A stretch of 64,000 bases of DNA from Cereibacter sphaeroides (GCA_003243455.1 QFQS01000001.1:1612001-1676000); one strand, 5' to 3'; shown: positions 34,184-44,184, counted from the stretch's first letter. Numbers and translations: made by a program. The notes: generated by a model from the letters alone, not told the origin.

Positions 34184-34810
34184 ATGTGGGACCGCAACCA
34201 GATGGCCGCCCGCGCGGCGCAGGAACTTCAGGACGGCTGGTATGTGAACCTTGGCATCGGCATCCCGACGCTGGTGTCGAACTACATCCCCAAGGGCGTC
34301 GAGGTGACGCTGCAATCCGAGAACGGAATGCTGGGCATGGGCCCCTTTCCTTTCGAGGGCGAAGAGGATGCCGACCTGATCAATGCAGGCAAGCAGACCA
34401 TCACCGAACTGCCGCAGACCGCGTTTTTTGATTCCGCGCAAAGCTTCGCGATGATCCGCGGCGGCAAGATCGCCATGGCGATCCTGGGTGCCATGGAGGT
34501 GTCCGAGAATGGCGATCTTGCCAACTGGATGATCCCTGGCAAGCTGGTCAAGGGCATGGGCGGGGCCATGGATCTGGTCGCGGGCGTCGGCCGCGTCGTG
34601 GTCGTGATGGATCACACCAACAAGGCGGGCGAATCGAAGGTGCTGAAGGCCTGCACCCTGCCCCTGACCGGCAAGGCGGTGGTTGACCGCATCATAACCA
34701 ACCTTGGCGTGCTGGACGTGGTGCCGGGCGGCCTGAAAATCGTGGAAACCGCCGAGGGCGTGACCGAGGCCGAACTTCGCAATGCAACGGAGGCGACGAT
34801 CATTGGCTGA
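34184..34810 (+). CDS. scoB: 3-oxoacid CoA-transferase subunit B
   Basis: Beta subunit of the CoA-transferase, carrying the nucleophilic glutamate E46 in QSENGMLG. 208 residues from ATG 34184, one base after the scoA stop, with GAGGTGG as ribosome site at the end of scoA. Other features: WYVNLGIGIPTLVSNYI and GGAMDLVAGVGRVVVVMDHT. The last eight bases overlap the GNAT gene's start. Confidence 0.95.
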   Translation: MWDRNQMAARAAQELQDGWYVNLGIGIPTLVSNYIPKGVEVTLQSENGMLGMGPFPFEGEEDADLINAGKQTITELPQTAFFDSAQSFAMIRGGKIAMAILGAMEVSENGDLANWMIPGKLVKGMGGAMDLVAGVGRVVVVMDHTNKAGESKVLKACTLPLTGKAVVDRIITNLGVLDVVPGGLKIVETAEGVTEAELRNATEATIIG

Positions 34811-35093
34811 ACACGAAATCACCCGAGAGGTCTCGGGCCACAAGGGCCGCTATGTCATCCGCCACGGTGATGACGAGGCGGAACTGACCTATTCCATCAC
34901 CTCGCCCACACTGGTCATCGCCGATCACACCGCAGTGCCGGAAAGCTTTCGCGGCACCGGCGCGGGGCTGGCCCTTGTCACCCGGCTGATCGAGGATGCG
35001 CGCGCCGAGGGGTTCAGGATCATGCCGCTCTGCCCCTTCGTGAATGCCCAGCGCAAGCGGCATCCCGAATGGGCGGACGCCTTCGCGGTCTGA
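34803..35093 (+). CDS. small GNAT-fold N-acetyltransferase-like protein (YjdJ/NATD1)
   Basis: 96 residues from TTG 34803, chosen because GGAGG at 34789-34793 is nine bases upstream; ATG 34782 would lie before that site. The sequence is a minimal GNAT domain of the YjdJ/NATD1 type: LTYSITSPTLVIADHTAVP, FRGTGAGLALVTRLIEDAR (acetyl-CoA loop) and PLCPFVNAQRKRHPE. Function is unknown; the fold binds acetyl-CoA. It overlaps scoB by eight bases and is the last gene of that operon. Confidence 0.88.
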   Translation: MAEHEITREVSGHKGRYVIRHGDDEAELTYSITSPTLVIADHTAVPESFRGTGAGLALVTRLIEDARAEGFRIMPLCPFVNAQRKRHPEWADAFAV

Positions 35094-35160
35094 CGGCAAG
35101 GAACCGGCTCGCCTCCGGTCAAGACCGATGCGGCGCCAATTCCCGAGGCTTTCGGTCTAC

Positions 35161-35193
35161 ATACCGAAGCCATACCGGAACCATACCGGTTCC
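35161..35193. repeat. three tandem 11-bp repeats
   Basis: ATACCGAAGCC, ATACCGGAACC and ATACCGGTTCC follow each other without gaps. Two small hairpins overlap them: TTCGGT/ACCGAA just upstream and GGAACC/GGTTCC. The site lies between the convergent GNAT and lytic transglycosylase genes, where a transcription barrier would be expected. No U-run is present. Confidence 0.7.
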
Positions 35194-35198
35194 AGCCC

Positions 35199-36080
35199 TC
35201 AGTTGCTGGCCGACAGGATGCGGAACACACACGGATCCGTGACAAGCTCGGGCGGTGTCATACACAGCCCCTGCGCCACCTGCCAGGCCGCCAGAACCTT
35301 GGGCACATAGTCCCGCGTCTCGGCATAGGGCGGCACCCCGGCATTCGCCTGAACCGCGCCCTCACCCGCGTTATAGGCTGCCAGAACCATTAACGGATCG
35401 CGGTCGAATGTCTTCATCAGCCAGTCCAGATAGTCGACCCCACCCTTGATATTCTGGGCCGCATCCATGCTGTCGCTGACCCCGAATCGCTTTGCCGTAT
35501 CGGGAATAAGCTGCATCAGCCCCTGCGCACCGGCGCTGCTGACCGCATCGACACGACCACCGCTTTCAATCCCCATCACCGCCAGCACAAGCGCCGGAGA
35601 CACCTCCGTGCCGATCGTGGCTGCCAGGATATTGGTGCCGTACTTGGTCGCAATCTCTTGCATCGTCTGCAACCTCGGCGCCGAAACCGCACTCCCCCCC
35701 GGTCCCTGTGACAGGGTCGCAAGCGCAATGGGGAACCGCCCGTCACGCGCAGCGATGGTGGTTGGCACCTTGTCCCAGAACCAGCCATAGCTGGCATTGG
35801 CCACGGGCGCAGAAGGTGCGACGGGCATCGAGGTGCTTCCATCCGGCTTCGTCACCGGGTCCAGAACCGTCTTCTCGGCGCGTTCCTTGACATCGGGATA
35901 GCTCGCCAGCCGCCGCGCCTGCTCGGCAGGGTCGATCTGAACGGTGATCCGCTTCTGTCCCTGCACGGGCGGCTTTATGCGGCGAAAGGTGAAATCCTCC
36001 TGCGCAGGCAGCGTCTCGGCAAAAGACGCACCGCTGACGGCCGCAAGACCGACGAAGATCACCAAAACTGTAAGCCGCAT
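35199..36080 (-). CDS. lytic transglycosylase (SLT domain), periplasmic
   Basis: 293 residues. Signal peptide 1-21, a proline-rich linker (about 30-130), then a soluble lytic transglycosylase domain with catalytic E172 in AVMGIESGGR. The supporting motifs SSAGAQGLMQLIPDTAKRFG, GGVDYLDWLM and LAAYNAGEGAVQ are present. It cleaves peptidoglycan glycan strands. It is divergent from the tad pilus genes, so it may open the wall for pilus assembly; that is inference from position. Complete, with no missing residues. Confidence 0.92.
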   Translation of the reverse strand: MRLTVLVIFVGLAAVSGASFAETLPAQEDFTFRRIKPPVQGQKRITVQIDPAEQARRLASYPDVKERAEKTVLDPVTKPDGSTSMPVAPSAPVANASYGWFWDKVPTTIAARDGRFPIALATLSQGPGGSAVSAPRLQTMQEIATKYGTNILAATIGTEVSPALVLAVMGIESGGRVDAVSSAGAQGLMQLIPDTAKRFGVSDSMDAAQNIKGGVDYLDWLMKTFDRDPLMVLAAYNAGEGAVQANAGVPPYAETRDYVPKVLAAWQVAQGLCMTPPELVTDPCVFRILSASN

Positions 36081-36452
36081 GATGCGGTAGCCTGTTCTGC
36101 TCGTTTATTTTTCTTAAGCGACTATCTCAGAAAATCGTGCCCAAAGCTACGGTTTCGCTCGAATCGTATCCGAACGCGCAACCACCGCCACAGCCGCGCC
36201 ACTCGCCCCTTTCCGCACACGATGATTTGTCCGGATATTTCTCTTTTATTTTCAGTGTCTTATAATTTTTTTTGTGATTTTAGCTTCTTGTCAAGAAATT
36301 CCCCCCTTCCGCCCAAATCGGGCCACGATTCAGGGGCCTTATGTGTCCATGCCGAACGGGAAACGGACCGGACCAGAGACCGGAAGCAAGGAACCCGAAG
36401 CGGCGAGAGACGACCGAGAAAGCAAGCAACCTCCTTTGAAAGGGACTACATC
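36081..36452 (+). promoter_or_regulatory. AT-rich promoter region and leader of the first Flp pilin gene
   Basis: 372 bases without a gene, divergent between the lytic transglycosylase and flp. The stretch 36235-36300 is strongly AT-rich for this genome and contains a consensus -10 hexamer TATAAT at 36261-36266, but no convincing -35 at 17 bases (TTTCTC at 36238). If used, the mRNA leader is about 180 bases long, ending in an AAAGGGAC ribosome site at 36439. A strong, possibly regulated, pilin promoter is likely. Confidence 0.55.
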
Positions 36453-36653
36453 ATGAAACTGCTGAACATCTTCAAATCCTTCAAGAACGACGAAGCCGGT
36501 GCTGTGACCGTTGACTGGGTCGTGCTGACCGCTGCTATCGTTGGCCTGGGCCTCGTTGTCATGACGACCGTGCAAGGCGGCCTGAACAGCGCCGCTGACT
36601 CGATCGTCAGCGACCTGAGCTCGACCATGACCGACGCTGCTGCGATCGAATAA
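36453..36653 (+). CDS. flp: Flp-type pilin 1
   Basis: Major subunit candidate of the tad pilus, 66 residues from ATG 36453; the longer frame upstream is leader. The prepilin signal MKLLNIFKSFKNDEAG ends in G16, the cleavage site, followed by the hydrophobic core AVTVDWVVLTAAIVGLGLVV. Canonical Flp pilins have Glu-Tyr at +5/+6; here the pair is Asp-Trp. A GC-rich hairpin follows the stop, which should help pilin mRNA accumulate over downstream genes. Confidence 0.93.
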   Translation: MKLLNIFKSFKNDEAGAVTVDWVVLTAAIVGLGLVVMTTVQGGLNSAADSIVSDLSSTMTDAAAIE

Positions 36654-36662
36654 TAAGTCGCT

Positions 36663-36693
36663 CTTGCCGCGCCGCCGTCGGTGGCGCGGCAAG
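36663..36693 (+). terminator. stable hairpin between the two flp genes
   Basis: An 11-bp perfect stem (CTTGCCGCGCC / GGCGCGGCAAG) with a 9-base loop, 9 bases after the first pilin stop. No U-run follows, so it may act as a 3' stabiliser or partial terminator of the pilin mRNA. Confidence 0.7.
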
Positions 36694-36748
36694 AACTTAG
36701 TAGTTTGATCTGATCGCGTTTTGAGTAAGTCAATGTGAGGACAAGATC

Positions 36749-36949
36749 GTGACAATGCGTACCCTGCTCAAATACTTCAAAAGCGACGAGAGCGGCGCAG
36801 TGACGGTTGATTGGGTCGTTCTGACGGCCGCAATCGTTGGGCTCGGCCTAATGATCATACTTGTCTTCGTGGAGGCTTTGACCGGCGCGACAAGCCTTCT
36901 TTACCTCCAATTGGGCACCGCAATGGACACGGCTGTCGCTCTGAACTGA
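36749..36949 (+). CDS. flp2: Flp-type pilin 2
   Basis: Second pilin, 66 residues from GTG 36749, favoured over ATG 36755 by GAGG at 36737-36740. Leader MTMRTLLKYFKSDESG, then AVTVDWVVLTAAIVGLGLMI, nearly identical to pilin 1 in the core but diverging afterwards (LVFVEALTGATSLLYLQLG instead of the short Ser/Asp-rich tail). The DNA of the shared core differs at many third positions, so the duplication is old. It is probably a minor or alternative pilin. Confidence 0.9.
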   Translation: MTMRTLLKYFKSDESGAVTVDWVVLTAAIVGLGLMIILVFVEALTGATSLLYLQLGTAMDTAVALN

Positions 36950-36967
36950 GCCAGCACCAGGCCAGAC

Positions 36968-37010
36968 AAAAATCGCCGCCGCCCTTACGGGCCGCGGCGA
37001 TTTGGTTTTT
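36968..37010 (+). terminator. intrinsic terminator after pilin 2
   Basis: AAATCGCCGC-CGCCC pairs with GGGC-CGCGGCGATTT (fourteen pairs, one mismatch) around a TTAC loop, followed by TGGTTTTT. Placed 21 bases after the stop, it isolates the pilin genes from cpaB. Confidence 0.88.
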
Positions 37011-37156
37011 CCGGCTACTTTGCCATACGCATCAAAGTCTGGCGCCCCACCGCGCAATGACCACGCTCCATCCATGAATCCGCCGCAATTGGCAGACATT
37101 GTTTCCAGAATAAGCGGCACGCGCATTGGCGCGACGAACGGAAATGAGGTTTTCAG

Positions 37157-37999
37157 ATGCGTATGGTCTTCGGACTTGTCCTTGTCCTCGGCCTCGCCCT
37201 GGCGGGGTTCGCTGTCTACATGGCGCAGGGTTTCATCAGCAATACCCAGGCACAGTTGGCGCAAGAGCGCGCCATGCGTGAAAAGCTTGGCCCGCTGGTC
37301 GAGGTTTATATCGTCACCAAGGATCTTGGCTATGGCGACGAGTTGAAGCCCGAAGATGTGCGCCAGATCCCCTGGCCCAAAGCGGCGCTGCCCGCGAATG
37401 CCTTTACGGATGAGAAGGTGCTTTTCCCGGTAGGAGCCAAGTCGCGGCTTGTCCTGCGCCAGATGGAAAAGTTCGAACCCATTCTGACCGCAAAGGTAAC
37501 GGAACCGGGTGAGGATGCAGGGATCACCACGCGCCTGTCCAAGGGAATGCGTGCTTTTGCGATCAGCGTCGATGTGTCGTCGGGCGTATCCGGCTTCCTT
37601 CGTCCCGATGATACTGTCGATGTCTACTGGACAGGCTCAGTAAGTGGGTCCGATGGCGAGTTGACCCGTCTGATCGAAACCGGCATCAAGCTTGTGGCCG
37701 TCGACCAGAGTGCCAGCACCGACAACAGCACCGGCACCACCATCGCCCGCACCGTGACCGTCCAGGTCACACCGCAGCAAGTGGCACGGCTTGCCCAGGC
37801 GCAGGCCACGGGTCGTCTTGCCCTGTCGCTGGTCGGCACCGGCGACAATGAAGAGGTTGGCGCAGTCGATGTCGACAGCAAAGGCCTGCTGGGTATCGAA
37901 CCCGAACAGGCCGTCGTTGTGGAAGAGGAAAAGGTCTGCACCGTCAAGACGCGCAAAGGCGCAGATGTTGCAGAAATGCCGATCCCCTGCACCAATTAA
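37157..37999 (+). CDS. cpaB: Flp pilus assembly protein CpaB (RcpC)
   Basis: Periplasmic, membrane-anchored component of the tad machine, thought to support the secretin. 280 residues: an N-terminal membrane helix (VFGLVLVLGLALAGFAVYMA), then two SAF-like domains (VYIVTKDLGYGDELKPEDVR; GMRAFAISVDVSSGVSGFLRPDDTVDVYW) and a C-terminal segment ending with two cysteines (VCTVKTR, IPCTN). A terminator-like hairpin follows the stop, so cpaB is partly insulated from cpaC. Confidence 0.94.
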   Translation: MRMVFGLVLVLGLALAGFAVYMAQGFISNTQAQLAQERAMREKLGPLVEVYIVTKDLGYGDELKPEDVRQIPWPKAALPANAFTDEKVLFPVGAKSRLVLRQMEKFEPILTAKVTEPGEDAGITTRLSKGMRAFAISVDVSSGVSGFLRPDDTVDVYWTGSVSGSDGELTRLIETGIKLVAVDQSASTDNSTGTTIARTVTVQVTPQQVARLAQAQATGRLALSLVGTGDNEEVGAVDVDSKGLLGIEPEQAVVVEEEKVCTVKTRKGADVAEMPIPCTN

Positions 38000-38008
38000 G
38001 CACTGTTG

Positions 38009-38037
38009 GGCCTACCGCATCTAGCGGTGGGCCTTTT
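38009..38037 (+). terminator. intrinsic terminator between cpaB and cpaC
   Basis: GGCCTACCGC pairs with GCGGTGGGCC (one T-G pair) around ATCTA and is followed by TTTTGCTTTT. It begins 10 bases after the cpaB stop. cpaC is 158 bases further and therefore needs read-through or its own promoter in 38045-38191. Confidence 0.85.
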
Positions 38038-38191
38038 GCTTTTCGCCATTCGTTGCGCAAGCGCATCGAGCGCCACTTCAATACCAAGCCCCAAGCGTTT
38101 GATTCTTGCAAAGAAACGCCATCTGCGGCATCTTTGTTCACAAGAGCGGGCAAAAAGACCCGGATTGAGGCGTGAAAAAAGGCAGGTCACA

Positions 38192-39595
38192 ATGAGCAGT
38201 CGCTCCTTCTGGAAGGCCGGTTTCGTGGCGTGCGCGCTGGCAGCGATGACGCTTGGGCCGGCAGGCGCAGAGACACTAAGGGTGATGACGGGCGCGCCCT
38301 CTAGCGCGTTGAACGTCCCCATGAACCGGGCCGTGGTGGTTGAAAGCGACGTACCATTTGCGGAACTGTCGATCGCGAACCCCGGCATCGCAGATATCTC
38401 GACGCTCTCCGACAAATCCATCTATGTCTTGGGCAAGGCCCCTGGGCGCACGACGCTTACGCTGCTGTCGGCAGAGGGCAAGCTGATCTCGAACGTCGAA
38501 GTTCATGTCAGTCCGGACGTGGCCGAGTTCAAGGAACGTCTGCGCCAGATCCTGCCGAACGAGCCTATCGAGGTCCGGACCGCCAACGATGGCGTCGTTC
38601 TCTCCGGTCAGGTGTCGAGCACGGCAAAGCTGGACCGCGCGCTGGACCTGGCAGAGCGCTATGCGCCCGAGCGTGTGTCGAACCTGATGACGGTCGGTGG
38701 CACGCAGCAGGTCATGCTGAAAGTGCGCTTCGCCGAGATGCAGCGTTCGGTCAGCAAGAACCTCTCCTCGTCAATTGGCATTCGCGGTGGCGATGGCATT
38801 GCGGGGACCGGTAACTTCCTTATCGGAAACGCGATTAACAATGCGCTCGATGGCAACAGCTATCCCCTCAGCGGCGATTCCCAAGGAGCACTGGGTTTCA
38901 AGGTTTCGACCGGCAATCTGGAATTTGCGATGTTGCTGGAAGCGCTTGAAACCAAGGGGATGGTCCGTACGCTGGCAGAGCCGAACCTTAGCGCGCTTTC
39001 CGGGCAGGAAGCAAAGTTTCTGGCGGGTGGCGAGTATCCTATTCCGGTCTCTTCGGGCGACAACGAAATTGCAATTGAATACAAGCCGTTCGGTGTCGAG
39101 CTAAACTTCACCCCCACGGTTGTTGACGATGATACGATCAACCTTGTAATCAACGCAGCCGTATCGGCCATCGACACCACGATCACGCTTGAAAGTGCGG
39201 GCTTCACGATCAACGCCTTCAAACGGCGCGAAACCTCGACGACAGTCGAAATGCGTGATGGTGAAAGCTTTGCCATTGCCGGATTGCTGCAGGACGATTT
39301 CACCGATCTCAATCGCCAGGTTCCATGGCTGGGCGACGTACCGATTTTGGGGACGCTGTTCCGCAGCGCCGACTATCAGCGCGCGCAAAGCGAGCTTGTG
39401 ATCATCGTCACGCCAAGCCTTGTGACGCCCACCCGCGGCGAGGCGCTGGCCCTGCCGACCGACCGCGTCCGCATCCCCACCGAGCGTGAGCTTTTCCTGT
39501 TCGGCAAAACTACAGGCAGTACGCCCACCAAGGGCGCTGCGGGTGAAGTGGCGCGACAGGATTTCAGCGGCTCATATGGCTATGTGATGGAGTAG
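38192..39595 (+). CDS. cpaC: Flp pilus secretin CpaC (RcpA)
   Basis: Outer-membrane secretin channel for the pilus. 467 residues from ATG 38192 with AGG upstream; the longer frame has no signal. Signal peptide to about residue 26 (GPAGAETLRV). Then an N-terminal domain (SSALNVPMNRAVVVESDVPF), a BON-like domain (about 108-165) and the secretin domain (AEPNLSALSGQEAKFLAGGEYPI, GVELNFTPTV, VPWLGDVPILGTLFRS). The last 60 residues are variable. Confidence 0.94.
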   Translation: MSSRSFWKAGFVACALAAMTLGPAGAETLRVMTGAPSSALNVPMNRAVVVESDVPFAELSIANPGIADISTLSDKSIYVLGKAPGRTTLTLLSAEGKLISNVEVHVSPDVAEFKERLRQILPNEPIEVRTANDGVVLSGQVSSTAKLDRALDLAERYAPERVSNLMTVGGTQQVMLKVRFAEMQRSVSKNLSSSIGIRGGDGIAGTGNFLIGNAINNALDGNSYPLSGDSQGALGFKVSTGNLEFAMLLEALETKGMVRTLAEPNLSALSGQEAKFLAGGEYPIPVSSGDNEIAIEYKPFGVELNFTPTVVDDDTINLVINAAVSAIDTTITLESAGFTINAFKRRETSTTVEMRDGESFAIAGLLQDDFTDLNRQVPWLGDVPILGTLFRSADYQRAQSELVIIVTPSLVTPTRGEALALPTDRVRIPTERELFLFGKTTGSTPTKGAAGEVARQDFSGSYGYVME

Positions 39596-39598
39596 GTC

Positions 39599-40231
39599 AT
39601 GCAAATCAGATCCTCCATACTCCTGGTAGCGGCGCTTGCGCTAAGCGCTTGTAACAAAGAGGCCGGCTACCCGTCGAGTATCGAAAACTACGGCACCGCC
39701 ACGATGAACAACACCGCCGTCCAGAGCGGCGATCAAAGCTACACTCTGGCGCTTGGCCAACGCTTCGCGCAGGAAGTGCCGAATACTGTCAACTTCGCCT
39801 TCAACAGTGCTGTGCTTGATGGCAATGCTCAAGCCATCCTGCGGCAACAGGCGAATTGGATCCGTCAGTTCCCCGAGGTGCGGTTCCGCGTCTACGGCTT
39901 TACCGACAATGTCGGTAGCGCAAGCTACAACTACGGTCTTGGCAAGCGCCGCGCGCAAGCCGTTGTGGCCTATCTTGGAACACAAGGTATCAGCCGCTCT
40001 CGGCTTGAGGCGCTTGTGTCCTTTGGGAAGACGCGGCCGCTGATCGACACTCCGGCCCCAGAGTTGCGCAACCGCCGCAGTGTGACCGAGGTTTCAGGCT
40101 TTGTGCGCAACCACCCAACGGTCCTGAACGGCAAATATGCCGCTGTGGTATTCCGCGAATATGTGAAGTCGGCCGTACCTGCGCATCCGCAAAACCGCAT
40201 CATCGAGACACAGACTTCGCCGGAAGGCTGA
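39599..40231 (+). CDS. OmpA-family lipoprotein at the CpaD position of the tad locus
   Basis: 210 residues with a lipoprotein signal (LALSAC, Cys18). The C-terminal half is an OmpA-like peptidoglycan-binding domain (VNFAFNSAVLDGNAQAILRQ, RVYGFTDNVGSASYNYGLGKRR, AQAVVAYL). It starts three bases after the cpaC stop, exactly where CpaD, a lipoprotein that helps the secretin, lies in other tad loci. It probably ties the secretin to the cell wall. It has no clear similarity to Caulobacter CpaD beyond being a lipoprotein. The OmpA call is firm, the role inferred. Confidence 0.88.
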   Translation: MQIRSSILLVAALALSACNKEAGYPSSIENYGTATMNNTAVQSGDQSYTLALGQRFAQEVPNTVNFAFNSAVLDGNAQAILRQQANWIRQFPEVRFRVYGFTDNVGSASYNYGLGKRRAQAVVAYLGTQGISRSRLEALVSFGKTRPLIDTPAPELRNRRSVTEVSGFVRNHPTVLNGKYAAVVFREYVKSAVPAHPQNRIIETQTSPEG

Positions 40232-40239
40232 TGATGAGT

Positions 40240-40263
40240 GCCTGCCGCAATCCTGCGGCAGGC
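40240..40263 (+). repeat. hairpin between the OmpA-type lipoprotein gene and cpaE
   Basis: Perfect 10-bp stem GCCTGCCGCA / TGCGGCAGGC with an ATCC loop, 8 bases past the stop. No U-tract follows. The rest of 40264-40469 shows no gene and probably carries a cpaE leader. Confidence 0.7.
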
Positions 40264-40469
40264 CCCATTACAGTCGCCAAATTCCAAACAATCACGGTTT
40301 TTTAGCCCAATTCTCGCCACCATTCCCCACCACCCTTCGACCAATGGCAGCAGTGCGCACGGACGCGAGTCGGGCGCGGGCCAGACGGGAGATGGCGGCA
40401 AGGCCCTGAAAAGGCGCTGAAATCGCACCGCATCCCCGTCCGGCCCATGGTGGAAAGGGACGTGAGGCG

Positions 40470-41741
40470 ATGACCAGCGTGGCGACTTTGCAACCGGAAC
40501 CGGCACCGATTCTCGCGTGCACGATTTCACGCGATGTTCAGAATTTCGATCTTCTTATCGACGACATGGAATTGGAGCTTGGCGAAAGCTGGGGCGACCT
40601 GTCGTTCGAAGATGCAACGACTTTTCTGGCGCAGCCCGAAGCGGCGACACTGGAATTTGTGGCAATCGCCGTGGATGGCCAGGATGAGGCGGACCTTTCC
40701 CGCATCACCGATATCATCCGCACGGCAAAGGATCGGCAGATCAAGGTCATCCTGATCGCGGACCAGGTCAGCCCGATTGCGCTGCATCAGCTGCTGCGGC
40801 TTGGAGCCGAGGATTTCGTGCCCTATCCCTTGCCGGAAGGCGCGCTGCGCGAGGCGATTGCCCGTGTGCGCATTCCCGCACCGGCCCCCGCTCCGGTCCA
40901 ACTGGCCGCCGTTCCGACAGAGGTCACGCCACCGGCGCCGACGTTCAAGGCCAAAGGCGACCGCGACGGCGTTCTGCTGCCGGTCCACGGGCTTGCCGGC
41001 GGCGTTGGGACAACGACATTCGCAACAAACCTCGCCTGGGAATTGGCAAATGTCAGCAAGACCGATGCGCCTCGCGTCTGCCTGCTCGACTTCGCATTCC
41101 AGTTCGGTTCGGTGTCCACTTACCTGGACCTTCCGCGCAAGGAAGGCGTGTTCGAAATCCTTTCGGATGTAGCCTCGGCCGACAGTGACTCGTTTCTGCA
41201 GTCGATGCTGACCTTCAACGAAAAGCTCCACGTCTTCACCGCCCCACCCGAGATGCTGCCGCTGGAGATCGTTTCGGGCGAAGACATCACGCATCTGATT
41301 GAAATGGCACAGTCCAACTTCGACTTCGTGGTCATCGACATGCCCTCGACCGTCGTAAGCTGGACCGAAACGGTGCTGAGCCGTGCGCATGTCTATTTCG
41401 CCGTGATGGAGCTTGACCTGCGATCTGCCCAGAACGTCCTGCGTCTGGTCCGCGCGCTGAAGGCAGAGGATCTGCCGGTCGAAAAGCTGCGCTATGTGCT
41501 GAACCGCGCGCCGAAATTCACCGACCTTTCCGCACGCAGCCGCGTCAAGCGGATGGCGGAAAGCCTGGACATCGACATCGAGGTGCAGCTTCCCGATGGC
41601 GGCAAGCAGATCACACAGGCAAACGACCATGGCCTGCCTATCTCGGAAAATGCGGCAAAGAACCCGCTGCGCCGAGAAATCCAGAAACTGGCAAAATCTC
41701 TATACGACCTGAACAAGGCAGTTGAGGCCGGGAAGGGTTAA
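40470..41741 (+). CDS. cpaE: pilus assembly ATPase CpaE (TadZ)
   Basis: MinD/ParA-like protein that places the tad machine in the cell. 423 residues: an atypical receiver-like N-terminal domain (about 14-140), a proline-rich linker (PAPAPAPVQ), then the ATPase. The P-loop reads HGLAGGVGTTTFATNLA (about 173-189), a deviant Walker motif lacking the first lysine of KGGVGKT, as seen in TadZ. Other signs are VCLLDFAFQFGSV and FVVIDMPST. The cpaF start is two bases after the stop. Confidence 0.93.
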   Translation: MTSVATLQPEPAPILACTISRDVQNFDLLIDDMELELGESWGDLSFEDATTFLAQPEAATLEFVAIAVDGQDEADLSRITDIIRTAKDRQIKVILIADQVSPIALHQLLRLGAEDFVPYPLPEGALREAIARVRIPAPAPAPVQLAAVPTEVTPPAPTFKAKGDRDGVLLPVHGLAGGVGTTTFATNLAWELANVSKTDAPRVCLLDFAFQFGSVSTYLDLPRKEGVFEILSDVASADSDSFLQSMLTFNEKLHVFTAPPEMLPLEIVSGEDITHLIEMAQSNFDFVVIDMPSTVVSWTETVLSRAHVYFAVMELDLRSAQNVLRLVRALKAEDLPVEKLRYVLNRAPKFTDLSARSRVKRMAESLDIDIEVQLPDGGKQITQANDHGLPISENAAKNPLRREIQKLAKSLYDLNKAVEAGKG

Positions 41742-41743
41742 GA

Positions 41744-43195
<1,452 letters not shown>

Positions 43196-43204
43196 GGACA
43201 TGTC

Positions 43205-44173
43205 ATGACCATCAGCGCTGCCCCAATCATCTATATCATTATCTTCGTCGCGGTGCTGCTGCTGGTCGAAGGCATCTACCTGACGGTCTTCGGCAAGTCG
43301 ATCAGCCTCAACAGTCGCGTAAGCCGCCGCCTGACCCTTATGGAAAAGGGCGGAAACCGCGAGCAGGTGCTGGAACAACTCCGCAAGGAGATGGGCCAGC
43401 ACATGTCGGCCAAGGGTATTCCGCTTTACTCCATTCTGGCCAACAAGGCGCAAAAGGCGAACATCGCCTTCTCGCCCAAGGCGCTGATCGGAATCATGGC
43501 CCTGCTGAGCGTCTTCAGCTATCTCGCCCTGACCGTCGGCACCGAGGCCGCAGCCCCAATTCGCATCGCGATCGCGATCGCGATGGGTATCGGCGGCGTC
43601 TACACCTGGGTTAACAAGAAAGCCAAGAAGCGCCTCTCGATGATCGAAGAGCAGCTTCCCGACGCAGTGGAGCTCATGGTCCGGTCGCTGCGGGTGGGCC
43701 ACCCCTTCTCATCGGCCATTGCCATCGTGGCAAAAGAGGTCTCCGACCCTCTTGGTACCGAATTCGGCATGATCGCCGATGAGGCCGCTTATGGCCGCGA
43801 CGTGTCAGAAAGCCTCAAGGCCTTTGCCGAACGCATGGATATGCAGGATCTGCGCTTCCTTGCCGTCGCTGTGTCCATCCAGCAGCAATCGGGCGGCAAC
43901 CTGGCAGAAATCCTTGAGGGGCTGGCAAAAGTGATCCGGGCGCGCTTCAAACTGTTCCGCCGGGTAAAGGCGATCACGGCCGAGGCGAAATGGTCGGGCA
44001 TGTTCCTTTCGGCTTTCCCGATCGGCGCGCTGGTCATGATCAACGTCTTGCAGCCAAACTACTATGATGGAGTGAAGGAAACGCCGCAGTTCATCCCCGC
44101 CTGTCTGGTGGTCGCGACATTTTTGACCATCAACGTCATCTTCATGAAGATGATGGTCAACATCAAAGTCTGA
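43205..44173 (+). CDS. tadB: tad pilus inner-membrane platform protein TadB
   Basis: 322 residues. N-terminal helix (IIYIIIFVAVLLLVEGIYL), two further helices near residues 95-135, a type II secretion F (T2SF) cytoplasmic domain (LPDAVELMVRSLRVGHPFSSA, QQSGGNLAEILEGLAKVIR) and two C-terminal helices. It forms the membrane platform with TadC and contacts the CpaF ATPase. Confidence 0.95.
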   Translation: MTISAAPIIYIIIFVAVLLLVEGIYLTVFGKSISLNSRVSRRLTLMEKGGNREQVLEQLRKEMGQHMSAKGIPLYSILANKAQKANIAFSPKALIGIMALLSVFSYLALTVGTEAAAPIRIAIAIAMGIGGVYTWVNKKAKKRLSMIEEQLPDAVELMVRSLRVGHPFSSAIAIVAKEVSDPLGTEFGMIADEAAYGRDVSESLKAFAERMDMQDLRFLAVAVSIQQQSGGNLAEILEGLAKVIRARFKLFRRVKAITAEAKWSGMFLSAFPIGALVMINVLQPNYYDGVKETPQFIPACLVVATFLTINVIFMKMMVNIKV

Positions 44174-44184
44174 GGGAGCCGCAC

